Source: Acetobacter ghanensis (GTDB lineage: Bacteria; Pseudomonadota; Alphaproteobacteria; Acetobacterales; Acetobacteraceae). Taken from it: a stretch of 14,204 nucleotides of DNA. The notes below the pieces were generated by a model that was given only the letters and a program-made list of their open reading frames with translations, did not search any database and had not been told where the DNA came from. The DNA lies in the NCBI RefSeq assembly GCF_001499675.1, contig NZ_LN609302.1:2650396-2664599 (forward strand). The letters are read 5' to 3'. The translations under genes and the position numbers were made by a program. Below are positions 6,183-12,769 of this stretch, one piece after another; within the stretch, counting starts at the first letter, position 1; each line of letters begins with the position of its first letter.

Positions 6183-6207
6183 ATATCGCCCTCCAAACCC
6201 CTGTCAA
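6180..6207 (-). promoter_or_regulatory. Sigma-70 promoter of the secreted protein-tetR unit
   Basis: On the minus strand TTGACA (complement of 6202-6207) and TATAAA (complement of 6180-6185) are separated by 16 nt. It is the best promoter match in the window. The start site would be near 6173, at the centre of the palindrome, leaving a leader of at least 44 nt before the first possible start codon. Confidence 0.75.
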
Positions 6208-6270
6208 ACGCAAAACCCGGCCATAAATCTGCAAGGCCTCACACCCCGCGCCCGCACCGTACCGAGGCCC

Positions 6271-6312
6271 AAACACAAAGGGCGACCGGAGGAAAAGCCC
6301 CCGACCGCCCTT
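6271..6312 (-). terminator. Intrinsic terminator of the gcv operon
   Basis: In the minus-strand RNA the arms AAGGGCGGUCGG (complement of 6301-6312) and CCGGUCGCCCUU (complement of 6278-6289) form a 12-bp stem with two G-U pairs and an 11-nt loop. A short, interrupted U-rich tail UGUGUUU follows (complement of 6271-6277). It begins 27 nt after the gcvP stop codon. The tail is weaker than in the other two terminators. Confidence 0.75.
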
Positions 6313-6339
6313 GCGGTTAAGCATTGCCGTTAGCCGGGC

Positions 6340-9225
6340 TTATTCCATCCACTCCGCAATATCGGGGCAGGAGCAGACAAGGTTGCGATCCCCATACACG
6401 TTGTCAATCCGGGCCACATTGGGCCAGTATTTGGTGGCCGGGTTAACGCCGGGCGGGAAGCACGCCTGCTGGCGGCTATAAGGATGTTCCCAAGGCTCCG
6501 CCGTAACGGCCGCCCCAGTATGCGGTGCATGGCGTAGTACGGACTGTTCAACCGCAACATCGCCTTTTTCCACCGCCCGCACTTCTTCCCGAATAGCCAG
6601 CATGGCGTTGCAAAAACGGTCCAGCTCGGCCTTGCCCTCGGATTCCGTAGGCTCGATCATAAACGTACCCGCAACGGGGAAGCTGACCGTAGGCGCATGG
6701 AAGCCGTAGTCCACCAGCCGTTTGGCCATGTCATCCACAGTCACACCGGCACTGTCCTTAATCGGCCGCAGGTCCAGAATGCACTCATGCGCCACACGCC
6801 CTTTGGCCCCGCGATACAGCACCGGGTATGCCTCGGACAGGCGGCTGACAATGTAGTTGGCGTTCAGAATGGCCACCTGTGTTGCGCGCTTCAGCCCCGC
6901 ATCACCCATAAGGCGGATATACGCCCATGAGATAGGCAGAATGGAGGCCGAGCCAAACTGCGCCGCACTAACCGCCATGCCCACCGCCGGGTCTGCCGGG
7001 TTGCCGGGCAGGAAGGGCGCCAGATGCGCACGCACACCAATGGGCCCCATGCCCGGACCGCCCCCGCCATGCGGAATGCAGAAGGTTTTGTGCAGGTTGA
7101 AGTGGCTGACATCCCCACCATAATCCGCCGGGCGGGCCAGACCGACCTGCGCGTTCATGTTCGCGCCGTCCACATACACCTGCCCACCGGCTGCGTGCAC
7201 CATGTCGCAAATGGCGCGCATGTTTTCTTCAAACACACCGTGGGTGGAGGGGTAGGTAATCATGACGGCGGACAGGTCCGCAGCGTGCGCCGTTACCTTG
7301 GCCTGCATGTCCTCAAGGTCAATGTTGCCGCCTGCATCGCACTTCACGACCACCACCTTCATCCCCGCCATCTGGGCGGAGGCTGGGTTGGTGCCGTGCG
7401 CGGAGGCGGGGATAAGGCACACATTGCGCTCACCCTGCCCGCGGGCCTGATGGTATGCGCGAATGGCCAGCAGCCCCGCATATTCCCCCTGCGCGCCCGA
7501 ATTGGGCTGGAAGGACACGGCATCGTACCCGCTAATGGCGCATAGCCAGCTTTCCAGATCCTTGAACAGCGTCTGGTAACCCTGCGCCTGATCGGCTGGC
7601 GCAAAGGGGTGCAGATCGCAAAAGCCGGACCACGTAATGGGCAGCATTTCCACCGTGGCGTTCAGCTTCATGGTGCATGAGCCCAGCGGGATCATGCTGC
7701 GGTCAAGGGCCAGATCCTTGTCGGACAGGCGGCGCAGGTAGCGCAGCATATCCGTCTCGGACCGGCAGGAGCCAAACACGGCCTGCTGCATGAAGGCGGA
7801 CTGGCGGACCAGCGCTTCCGGCACGGTCGAGGCGGCCTGCCCCAGCTTGAGCGCCATATGCCCCACGCGGTCGCGGTCGGTGCAGAACACGTTCCACACG
7901 TCCAGCACAGTTTTGATTGTGCTGGTCTCATCCAGACTGATGCCAATCCGGCCTGCCCCTGCATTGCGCAGGTTCATGCCCATGTCACACGCACGGGCCA
8001 GCAGGGCGGGAGCGGCATCGCCCGCATCTACTGTAATCGTGTCAAAGAACGCAGTGGTCTGTACGGTAACCCCAAGTTCACGCAGGCCAGCCGCCAGCGT
8101 GGTAGCCAGACCGTGCACACGGCGGCCAATGGCCTTAAGCCCTTCTGGCCCGTGATACACGGCATACATGCCCGCAATAACGGCCAGCAGCACCTGTGCG
8201 GTGCAGATGTTGGAGGTCGCTTTCTCTCGCCGGATGTGCTGCTCGCGCGTTTGCAGGGCAAGGCGGTAGGCCGGGCGGCCCTCGCTATCGACCGAAACAC
8301 CAACAAGGCGGCCGGGCATGCTGCGTTTGTAGGCATCCCGCACAGCCATGTAGGCTGCGTGTGGGCCACCAAAACCCATGGGAATGCCAAACCGCTGGGT
8401 GGAACCAATGGCAATGTCCGCCCCCAGCTCACCCGGTGCAGCCAGCAGGGTCAGGGCCAGCGGGTCCGCCGCCATAACGGCAATGCCGCCTGCTGCGTGC
8501 AGGGCATCCACCAGCGCGCGCGGGTCAATGATCTGCCCCGACGAACCGGGATACTGGAACAGCGCACCAAACACGTCCGCTGCGTTCATATCCGTTGCGG
8601 GGTTACCCACCTGAATGGCAAAGCCCATAGGTTCCGCACGGGTTTTGAGCACGGCAATGGTCTGGGGGTGGCAGTCCGCATCCACAAAGAATGTGTTGGA
8701 AGCAGACTTGGCAACCCGTTTGGCCAGCGCCATGGCCTCGGCCGCTGCCGTGGCTTCGTCCAGCAGGGAGGCATTGGCAATGTCCAGCCCTGTCAGTTCG
8801 ATAATCATGGTCTGGAAGTTAAGCAGCGCCTCCAGACGACCCTGACTAATTTCCGGCTGGTAGGGCGTATAGGCCGTGTACCATGCCGGGTTTTCCAGAA
8901 TATTGCGCTGGATAACAGCGGGCAGCACAGTGCCGTAATACCCCTGCCCGATCAGGCTGGTGAGCACCTGGTTCTGCCCTGCCAGTTCGCGCAGGCGGTC
9001 CAGCACTTCTGTTTCGGTCCAGCCGTCCCCCAGCCCAAGCGGCCTGCCTACGCGAATGGCGGCGGGCAGGGTCTGGTCTGTCAGCTCATCAAGGGAGCTG
9101 GCACCCACCGTGTGCAACATGGCGGCCTGCTCGTCTGGCGTGGGGCCAATATGCCGGGCGGCAAAGGCGGCGCCATCGGCCTTGAGCCCTGCAAAAGCGG
9201 GCAGGTTTTCAACTTGGGAGAACAT
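6340..9225 (-). CDS. gcvP: Glycine dehydrogenase (decarboxylating), P-protein
   Basis: This is the full-length fused P-protein (961 residues, usual for the homodimeric type). It decarboxylates glycine with pyridoxal phosphate and passes the aminomethyl group to the lipoyl arm of GcvH. It has two related aminotransferase-like halves: the N-terminal one from about residue 15 ([13 protein letters not shown]) and the catalytic C-terminal one from about 455. The PLP lysine is K713 in [14 protein letters not shown], followed by a glycine-rich [11 protein letters not shown] loop. Other conserved parts include HGTNPASA and the C-terminal region [14 protein letters not shown]. The ATG at 9225 has AGGAU about 10 nt upstream. 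The frame is open to 9297, but the extra residues overlap a spacer hairpin. It is the third gene of the operon, 122 nt after gcvH, with a terminator after it. Confidence 0.97.
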   Translation of the reverse strand: MFSQVENLPAFAGLKADGAAFAARHIGPTPDEQAAMLHTVGASSLDELTDQTLPAAIRVGRPLGLGDGWTETEVLDRLRELAGQNQVLTSLIGQGYYGTVLPAVIQRNILENPAWYTAYTPYQPEISQGRLEALLNFQTMIIELTGLDIANASLLDEATAAAEAMALAKRVAKSASNTFFVDADCHPQTIAVLKTRAEPMGFAIQVGNPATDMNAADVFGALFQYPGSSGQIIDPRALVDALHAAGGIAVMAADPLALTLLAAPGELGADIAIGSTQRFGIPMGFGGPHAAYMAVRDAYKRSMPGRLVGVSVDSEGRPAYRLALQTREQHIRREKATSNICTAQVLLAVIAGMYAVYHGPEGLKAIGRRVHGLATTLAAGLRELGVTVQTTAFFDTITVDAGDAAPALLARACDMGMNLRNAGAGRIGISLDETSTIKTVLDVWNVFCTDRDRVGHMALKLGQAASTVPEALVRQSAFMQQAVFGSCRSETDMLRYLRRLSDKDLALDRSMIPLGSCTMKLNATVEMLPITWSGFCDLHPFAPADQAQGYQTLFKDLESWLCAISGYDAVSFQPNSGAQGEYAGLLAIRAYHQARGQGERNVCLIPASAHGTNPASAQMAGMKVVVVKCDAGGNIDLEDMQAKVTAHAADLSAVMITYPSTHGVFEENMRAICDMVHAAGGQVYVDGANMNAQVGLARPADYGGDVSHFNLHKTFCIPHGGGGPGMGPIGVRAHLAPFLPGNPADPAVGMAVSAAQFGSASILPISWAYIRLMGDAGLKRATQVAILNANYIVSRLSEAYPVLYRGAKGRVAHECILDLRPIKDSAGVTVDDMAKRLVDYGFHAPTVSFPVAGTFMIEPTESEGKAELDRFCNAMLAIREEVRAVEKGDVAVEQSVLRHAPHTGAAVTAEPWEHPYSRQQACFPPGVNPATKYWPNVARIDNVYGDRNLVCSCPDIAEWME

Positions 9226-9271
9226 GCGGGAACGATCCTGATCAGGCGGTAGAGCGCAAAACAACAGGGAA

Positions 9272-9336
9272 TGACCCGCACCCCCGGCCCACACCACAGC
9301 GCGTGCGGGCCAGCAGGTTAGAGGCTGTGCGGGTCA
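9272..9336 (-). repeat. Nested hairpin in the gcvH-gcvP spacer
   Basis: The outer arms TGACCCGCAC (9272-9281) and GTGCGGGTCA (9327-9336) are a perfect 10-bp inverted repeat. The inner arms GGCCCACAC (9286-9294) and GTGCGGGCC (9303-9311) pair over 9 bp, with one G-U pair in the minus-strand RNA. Together they make a compact two-level stem in the 122-nt intercistronic spacer. No U-run follows, so it is not an intrinsic terminator. Confidence 0.6.
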
Positions 9337-9347
9337 GGCGTAATGAA

Positions 9348-9713
9348 TTAACCCAAAAACGCGGCGTAGGCAGCGGCATCCATCAGGCCATCGAGCTGTG
9401 CGGGGTTGCTCAGACGGAATTTGACAATCCAGCCAGCACCCTGCGGGTCGGAGCTGACAACGGACGGGTCATCGCTCAGGGCGGCGTTGCCTTCCACAAC
9501 TTCTCCATCCACGGGGGCGTAAATGTCGGACGCGGCCTTAACCGATTCCACCACAGCCACGGCCTCACCCGCTTTGACCTGCGTGCCCGCTGGCTTGGTT
9601 TCCACAAAAACCAGCTCGCCCAGCTCATCCGCTGCGTGCTGGGTAATGCCGACCACGGCGGTTTCACCATCCACGCGCAGCCATTCATGCTCGGTCGTAA
9701 AATACAGGGTCAT
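9348..9713 (-). CDS. gcvH: Glycine cleavage system H protein
   Basis: The 121-residue protein is the lipoyl-carrying shuttle of the glycine cleavage system. It accepts the aminomethyl group from GcvP and delivers it to GcvT. The lipoylation lysine is K59 in VVESVKAASDIYAP, the standard motif. The N-terminal TTEHEWLRVDG and the GITQHAADELGELVFVE block are also typical, and the length is normal. GGAG lies about 9 nt upstream of the ATG. It sits 70 nt downstream of gcvT in the same operon, with a 7-bp hairpin in that spacer. The lipoate-attaching enzymes and the L-protein are not in this window. Confidence 0.97.
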   Translation of the reverse strand: MTLYFTTEHEWLRVDGETAVVGITQHAADELGELVFVETKPAGTQVKAGEAVAVVESVKAASDIYAPVDGEVVEGNAALSDDPSVVSSDPQGAGWIVKFRLSNPAQLDGLMDAAAYAAFLG

Positions 9714-9728
9714 GCCTCATACTCCGTA

Positions 9729-9747
9729 AGGCTCCACGGCGGAGCCT
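9729..9747 (-). repeat. Small hairpin in the gcvT-gcvH spacer
   Basis: AGGCTCC (9729-9735) and GGAGCCT (9741-9747) form a perfect 7-bp stem with a 5-nt loop. It ends about 15 nt before the gcvH start codon, next to its ribosome binding site. It could tune gcvH translation or mark an mRNA processing site. Confidence 0.45.
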
Positions 9748-9783
9748 GTTTAAAAAACGTGTTCAATCTGAAAAAAGAAAAAC

Positions 9784-10920
9784 TCAGCGCTTGAAGCGGG
9801 CAGGCACCAGCGGCAGGGCGGCCACGCGGGTCGCAACCGCACGTGCGCGGAGTTCGGCCGTCAGAGCCGTGCCGGTTGCGGCGTGCGGCGTGGCCACATA
9901 GCCCATGGCCACCGGGGCTTCCACCGTGGGGCCAAACGCGCCGGATGTAACCTCGCCCACCCGGTCCGCCATTGCGGCATCGGCAAAAAGCGGTGCGCCG
10001 TGGCGAACAGGAGCGCGGCCTTCTGGCAGCAGGCCCACGCGGCGGCGGGTTACACCGTTTTCAAGCTGATCGAGAATAATGTCGGCACCGGGGAAGCCGC
10101 CAGCCCGTGCGCCACCCGTGCGGCGGGACTTCTGAATGGACCACTCAAGGGCCGCTTCCACGGGGGTTGTGGTTTCATCAATATCGGAGCCGTACAGGCA
10201 CAGGCCTGCTTCCAGCCGCAGGCTGTCCCGCGCGCCAAGGCCGATCAGTTTAACCTGCTGATGCTGGAGCAACTGGCGGGCCACGCGGTCCGCATCCTTG
10301 GCGGAGAGCGAGATTTCAAACCCGTCTTCCCCCGTATAGCCCGAGCGTGAGACAATGCAGCGCGCACCGTCAATTTCGAGCATACACACATCCATAAAGC
10401 GCATGGACGAGGCATCGGCATCAAAGCTGCTCAACACACCTTCCGCATCCGGGCCTTGCAGGGCCAGCAGGGCGCGGTCTTCCAGCTGTTCGACCAGACA
10501 GTCGCCCAGATTGTCCTGCATATGGGCAAAGTCGGCCTGTTTGCAGGCTGCGTTGACCACCAGCAGCAGGCAGTCCTCCTGCCGGATGACCATAAGGTCG
10601 TCCAGAATACCGCCCGATGTGTTAGTGAACTGCGTATAACGCTGCCGACCGGGCTTGAGCGCCACAATATCGGCTGGCACCAGCCGCTCCAGCGCACGGG
10701 CTGCATCTTCCACATTGCCAGAGCGGGCGCGAATACGCACCTGCCCCATGTGGGACACATCAAACAGCCCGACATGCGCACGAACATGGCGATGCTCGGC
10801 CATAATACCATCTGCATACTGCAATGGCATGGCATAGCCCGCGAACGGCACCATTTTGGCGCCAAAATCCTCGTGCAAGGTATAAAGGGGAGTATGAAGG
10901 AGAGAAGAATCGGTGCCCAT
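9784..10920 (-). CDS. gcvT: Aminomethyltransferase, glycine cleavage T protein
   Basis: The protein has 378 residues, normal for GcvT. It transfers the methylene unit from aminomethyl-lipoyl GcvH to tetrahydrofolate, releasing ammonia. Conserved parts are MVPFAGYAMPLQY (23-35), GLFDVSHMGQ (51-60), the folate-binding acidic segment NTSGGILDD (100-108), SGYTGEDGFE, and the C-terminal barrel with GEVTSGAFGPT and ALGYV-like VAMGYVATP. The ATG at 10920 is preceded by AAGGCGG and fits the family start. An upstream in-frame ATG at 10956 falls inside a terminator-like hairpin of the leader and is unlikely to be used. It is the first gene of the gcvTHP operon, directly under the glycine riboswitch. 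Confidence 0.96.
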   Translation of the reverse strand: MGTDSSLLHTPLYTLHEDFGAKMVPFAGYAMPLQYADGIMAEHRHVRAHVGLFDVSHMGQVRIRARSGNVEDAARALERLVPADIVALKPGRQRYTQFTNTSGGILDDLMVIRQEDCLLLVVNAACKQADFAHMQDNLGDCLVEQLEDRALLALQGPDAEGVLSSFDADASSMRFMDVCMLEIDGARCIVSRSGYTGEDGFEISLSAKDADRVARQLLQHQQVKLIGLGARDSLRLEAGLCLYGSDIDETTTPVEAALEWSIQKSRRTGGARAGGFPGADIILDQLENGVTRRRVGLLPEGRAPVRHGAPLFADAAMADRVGEVTSGAFGPTVEAPVAMGYVATPHAATGTALTAELRARAVATRVAALPLVPARFKR

Positions 10921-10934
10921 GCACGCCGCCTTAC

Positions 10935-10966
10935 AAAAAAGGCCCAAACCCCACATGCACCCGGCC
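10935..10966 (-). promoter_or_regulatory. Possible expression platform of the glycine riboswitch
   Basis: In the minus-strand RNA the arms GGCC (complement of 10963-10966) and GGCC (complement of 10941-10944) can pair, extendable by G-U pairs. Six U residues follow directly (complement of 10935-10940), then the gcvT ribosome binding site. This has the shape of a weak regulated terminator between riboswitch and gene. The stem is short, so control of translation initiation remains an alternative. Confidence 0.4.
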
Positions 10967-11016
10967 AGAGCGGCAAGGCAAGAACACGGAGCTTCGGACC
11001 GGACCGTCCGCTGCCC

Positions 11017-11170
11017 CTTCTGTGCTTTTGCCTGAGATCGCTATCCCGTCGGCGGGTGCGAGCGCACCTCTCTCCAGAAGTTTTAAAGCGCAGGGTCCTT
11101 TTGCCTGAGAGTTTCCGGGGCGGTTGCTCCTTCGGCGCCAGCTTTTAACGGCTGGTCTCTCCCTCTACGC
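11017..11170 (-). ncRNA. Tandem glycine riboswitch
   Basis: The minus-strand leader of gcvT contains two consecutive glycine aptamers. Aptamer I (about 11088-11170) has GGGAGAGACC, GCGCCGAAGGAGCAACC and ACTCTCAGGCAAAAGGACC. Aptamer II (about 11017-11080) has CUGGAGAG, CCGCCGACGGGAUAGCGA and UCUCAGGCAAAAGCAC, closed by CUUCU/AGAAG. A 7-nt AU-rich linker joins them. These are the hallmark sequences of the class that binds glycine and turns on glycine cleavage genes. The third stem region of aptamer II is very short. It lies about 97 nt upstream of the gcvT start codon and 54 nt after the speE stop. Only the exact ends are uncertain. Confidence 0.95.
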
Positions 11171-11174
11171 GGCT

Positions 11175-11216
11175 GCGACCGTGACATTATTTCTCTTGCG
11201 AGTCAATCACGGTCGC
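11175..11216. repeat. 10-bp inverted repeat upstream of the riboswitch
   Basis: GCGACCGTGA (11175-11184) and TCACGGTCGC (11207-11216) are exact reverse complements around a 22-nt AT-richer centre. It sits between the speE stop codon and aptamer I, where the gcv promoter should be. No U-run follows on either strand. It could be an operator or the 3' hairpin of speE mRNA. Confidence 0.55.
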
Positions 11217-11224
11217 GGTTTGGC

Positions 11225-12097
11225 TTACGCCTTGGCGGTTGGCAGATGTTTGGCAATGTAGGGCGGAAGGTTAAAGGACCCTACGTGGATTTCTGGCGTC
11301 CAGTACTGGGTTTTTCCCAAAATACCCGCCTGTTCCGCACGGGCGCGCACTACGGCCACATCCTGCCCGGCGGGGTTAGCCCCCTTGGAGGCAATACCCA
11401 GCGTCATAAACCCGCCAACATAGGTTGGCACGGCCGCCACATAGGCAGACACATGGGGGAAGTATTTGGCCCGACGCTCACTGGTTTCAAACAGTTCATC
11501 CGCCTGCATGAAGGGCACGCCGCACTGGTTGACAATCAGCCCCTCCGCGCTCAGCACGCGGGCACAGTGTTCGTAAAAACTGTCGGTAAACAGGACTTCG
11601 CCCACGCCAATGGGGTCTGTGCTGTCCACAATAATCACGTCAAAGGAGCCATCAGCCGCTTTGGCGACGTAGTCGATCCCATCGCCCACAATTACTTCGG
11701 CCCGCGGGTTGGTCCACGCATCGCCTGCAATGGAGGGCAGGTGCTGCTTGGAAAGTTCGATGACCGCGCCATCAATTTCCACCATCACGGCCTTTTCCAC
11801 GCCGGGGTGTTCCAGCACGCGGCGCAGCACACCGCCATCCCCTGCGCCAATAATCAGCACATTGCGGGGGGCCTTGTGCGTAAACAGCGGCACGTGGGTT
11901 AGCATTTCCTGATAAACGAACTCATCGCGCTCGGTAATCTGCACCACGCCATCCAGCAGCAGGACACGACCGTGAGAATCGCTTTCAAATACAACAATAT
12001 CCTGAAACGCGCTGCGGGTGCGCGCCAGTTCCTTAACAACACGGAAGCGCTGGCCCCAGTTGTCGTACAGGGTTTCTTCAATCCAGTTTTCAGCCAT
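11225..12097 (-). CDS. speE: Spermidine synthase (polyamine aminopropyltransferase)
   Basis: The protein has 290 residues, the usual size. It transfers the aminopropyl group of decarboxylated S-adenosylmethionine to putrescine, giving spermidine and methylthioadenosine in the cytoplasm. Key parts are the Rossmann loop IIGAGDGG (82-89), the acidic VEID (107-110), GDG (138-140) for nucleoside binding, and the catalytic DSTDPIG with D158. The C-terminal YWTPEIH matches the family's Y-x-x-P-x-I-H. ATG 12097 was preferred over ATG 12106 because AAGGA lies 9 nt before it, whereas it directly abuts 12106. It follows speD on the same strand, whose product supplies its aminopropyl donor. The gcv leader begins about 54 nt after its stop codon. 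Confidence 0.96.
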   Translation of the reverse strand: MAENWIEETLYDNWGQRFRVVKELARTRSAFQDIVVFESDSHGRVLLLDGVVQITERDEFVYQEMLTHVPLFTHKAPRNVLIIGAGDGGVLRRVLEHPGVEKAVMVEIDGAVIELSKQHLPSIAGDAWTNPRAEVIVGDGIDYVAKAADGSFDVIIVDSTDPIGVGEVLFTDSFYEHCARVLSAEGLIVNQCGVPFMQADELFETSERRAKYFPHVSAYVAAVPTYVGGFMTLGIASKGANPAGQDVAVVRARAEQAGILGKTQYWTPEIHVGSFNLPPYIAKHLPTAKA

Positions 12098-12188
12098 GAC
12101 AGCCATCCTTGCAATGCACGGTACGACCGCCCTGCCCAGAGCCTGAGCAAGGCGACCGTTCTAATACCGAAGGAATGTTCAACGCAGT

Positions 12189-12213
12189 GCGTGCAGAGCT
12201 TAGCTCTGCACGC
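12189..12213 (-). repeat. Hairpin centred on the speD stop codon
   Basis: GCGTGCAGAGC (12189-12199) and GCTCTGCACGC (12203-12213) form a perfect 11-bp stem whose three-base loop is exactly the TAA stop codon of speD. One arm is coding and the other is spacer. No U-run follows. It may partly terminate, protect or cut the speD-speE message. Confidence 0.6.
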
Positions 12214-12667
12214 GGCCGCGGCGTTCTTCGCTCACATCCAGTTGCTCGGCCTGAAACAGGCGCTGCATGACCGGAATGGCCAGATGCGGGTCACAGGCCC
12301 CACACATAAAGATATCCACCGCCGCAAAGTTGCGCTCGGGCCATGTGTGGATGGAAATATGGCTTTCCGCCAGCACCACAACACCAGACACACCGCCATT
12401 GGGTGTAAAATGGTGGAAATGGCTGTGCAGAATTGTAGCCCCTGCCGCCAGAGCAGCCTCACACAGGGTGCTGTCGATCTTTGCGGGGTCGTCCAGATTA
12501 GTGGCACCCCACATGTCAACCAGCAGGTGTGTCCCTGCAAATTTTTCGCCGTCTTTTTCGACGAAATAATCTTTACGGTCTTCATCTTCGAATGAGACCG
12601 GAACAGAAATTGCCTGGTTATTGCTCGGGAGTTCCGAGACCATCCCCAGTTGAGCAAGTGCGTTCAT
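12200..12667 (-). CDS. speD: S-adenosylmethionine decarboxylase proenzyme
   Basis: The proenzyme has 155 residues and belongs to the prokaryotic class 1B. It cleaves itself to create a pyruvoyl cofactor and then decarboxylates S-adenosylmethionine, giving the aminopropyl donor for SpeE. The cleavage site is E101-S102 in LAESHISIHTWPE. H107 and C122 (MCGACDP) match the catalytic His and Cys spacing known in Thermotoga SpeD. GTHLLVDMWG (45-54) is the typical start of the core. About 40 residues precede the core, more than in short thermophile forms. The ATG at 12667 is preceded by GGGGG about 8-12 nt away. It lies about 100 nt upstream of speE, and the two likely form an operon. Confidence 0.96.
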   Translation of the reverse strand: MNALAQLGMVSELPSNNQAISVPVSFEDEDRKDYFVEKDGEKFAGTHLLVDMWGATNLDDPAKIDSTLCEAALAAGATILHSHFHHFTPNGGVSGVVVLAESHISIHTWPERNFAAVDIFMCGACDPHLAIPVMQRLFQAEQLDVSEERRGRVQS

Positions 12668-12699
12668 TGACGTACCCCCAAACCAGTAGACGGCCTGTT

Positions 12700-12756
12700 G
12701 GGCGAAATTAATCGCCCCCTTGGGCCAAGAGCGCGCTAACTAGGGCTTTTTGGCCC
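12700..12756 (-). promoter_or_regulatory. Inverted repeats in the speD upstream region
   Basis: GGGCGA/TCGCCC (12700-12705 / 12712-12717) form a 6-bp hairpin in the presumed speD leader. GGGCCAA/TTGGCCC (12722-12728 / 12750-12756) form a second, wider repeat. TTGCAC and TAGTTA on the minus strand (about 12762 down to 12738) with 18 nt between could be a weak promoter. The region also lies directly after the stop of the large gene to the right, so part of it may serve as that gene's terminator. Confidence 0.35.
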
Positions 12757-12769
12757 TTGGGTGCAAGCA

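Noticed and set aside
7858..9252. 464-codon open frame on the plus strand opposite gcvP
   Set aside because: It is a typical antisense shadow of a high-GC gene. gcvP is conserved over this whole stretch and the plus-strand product has no recognisable motif.
11184..11206. TTGACT as a -35 box for the gcv operon
   Set aside because: No acceptable -10 box lies 16-18 nt downstream. TAATGT is only 11 nt away. I therefore did not call a promoter here.
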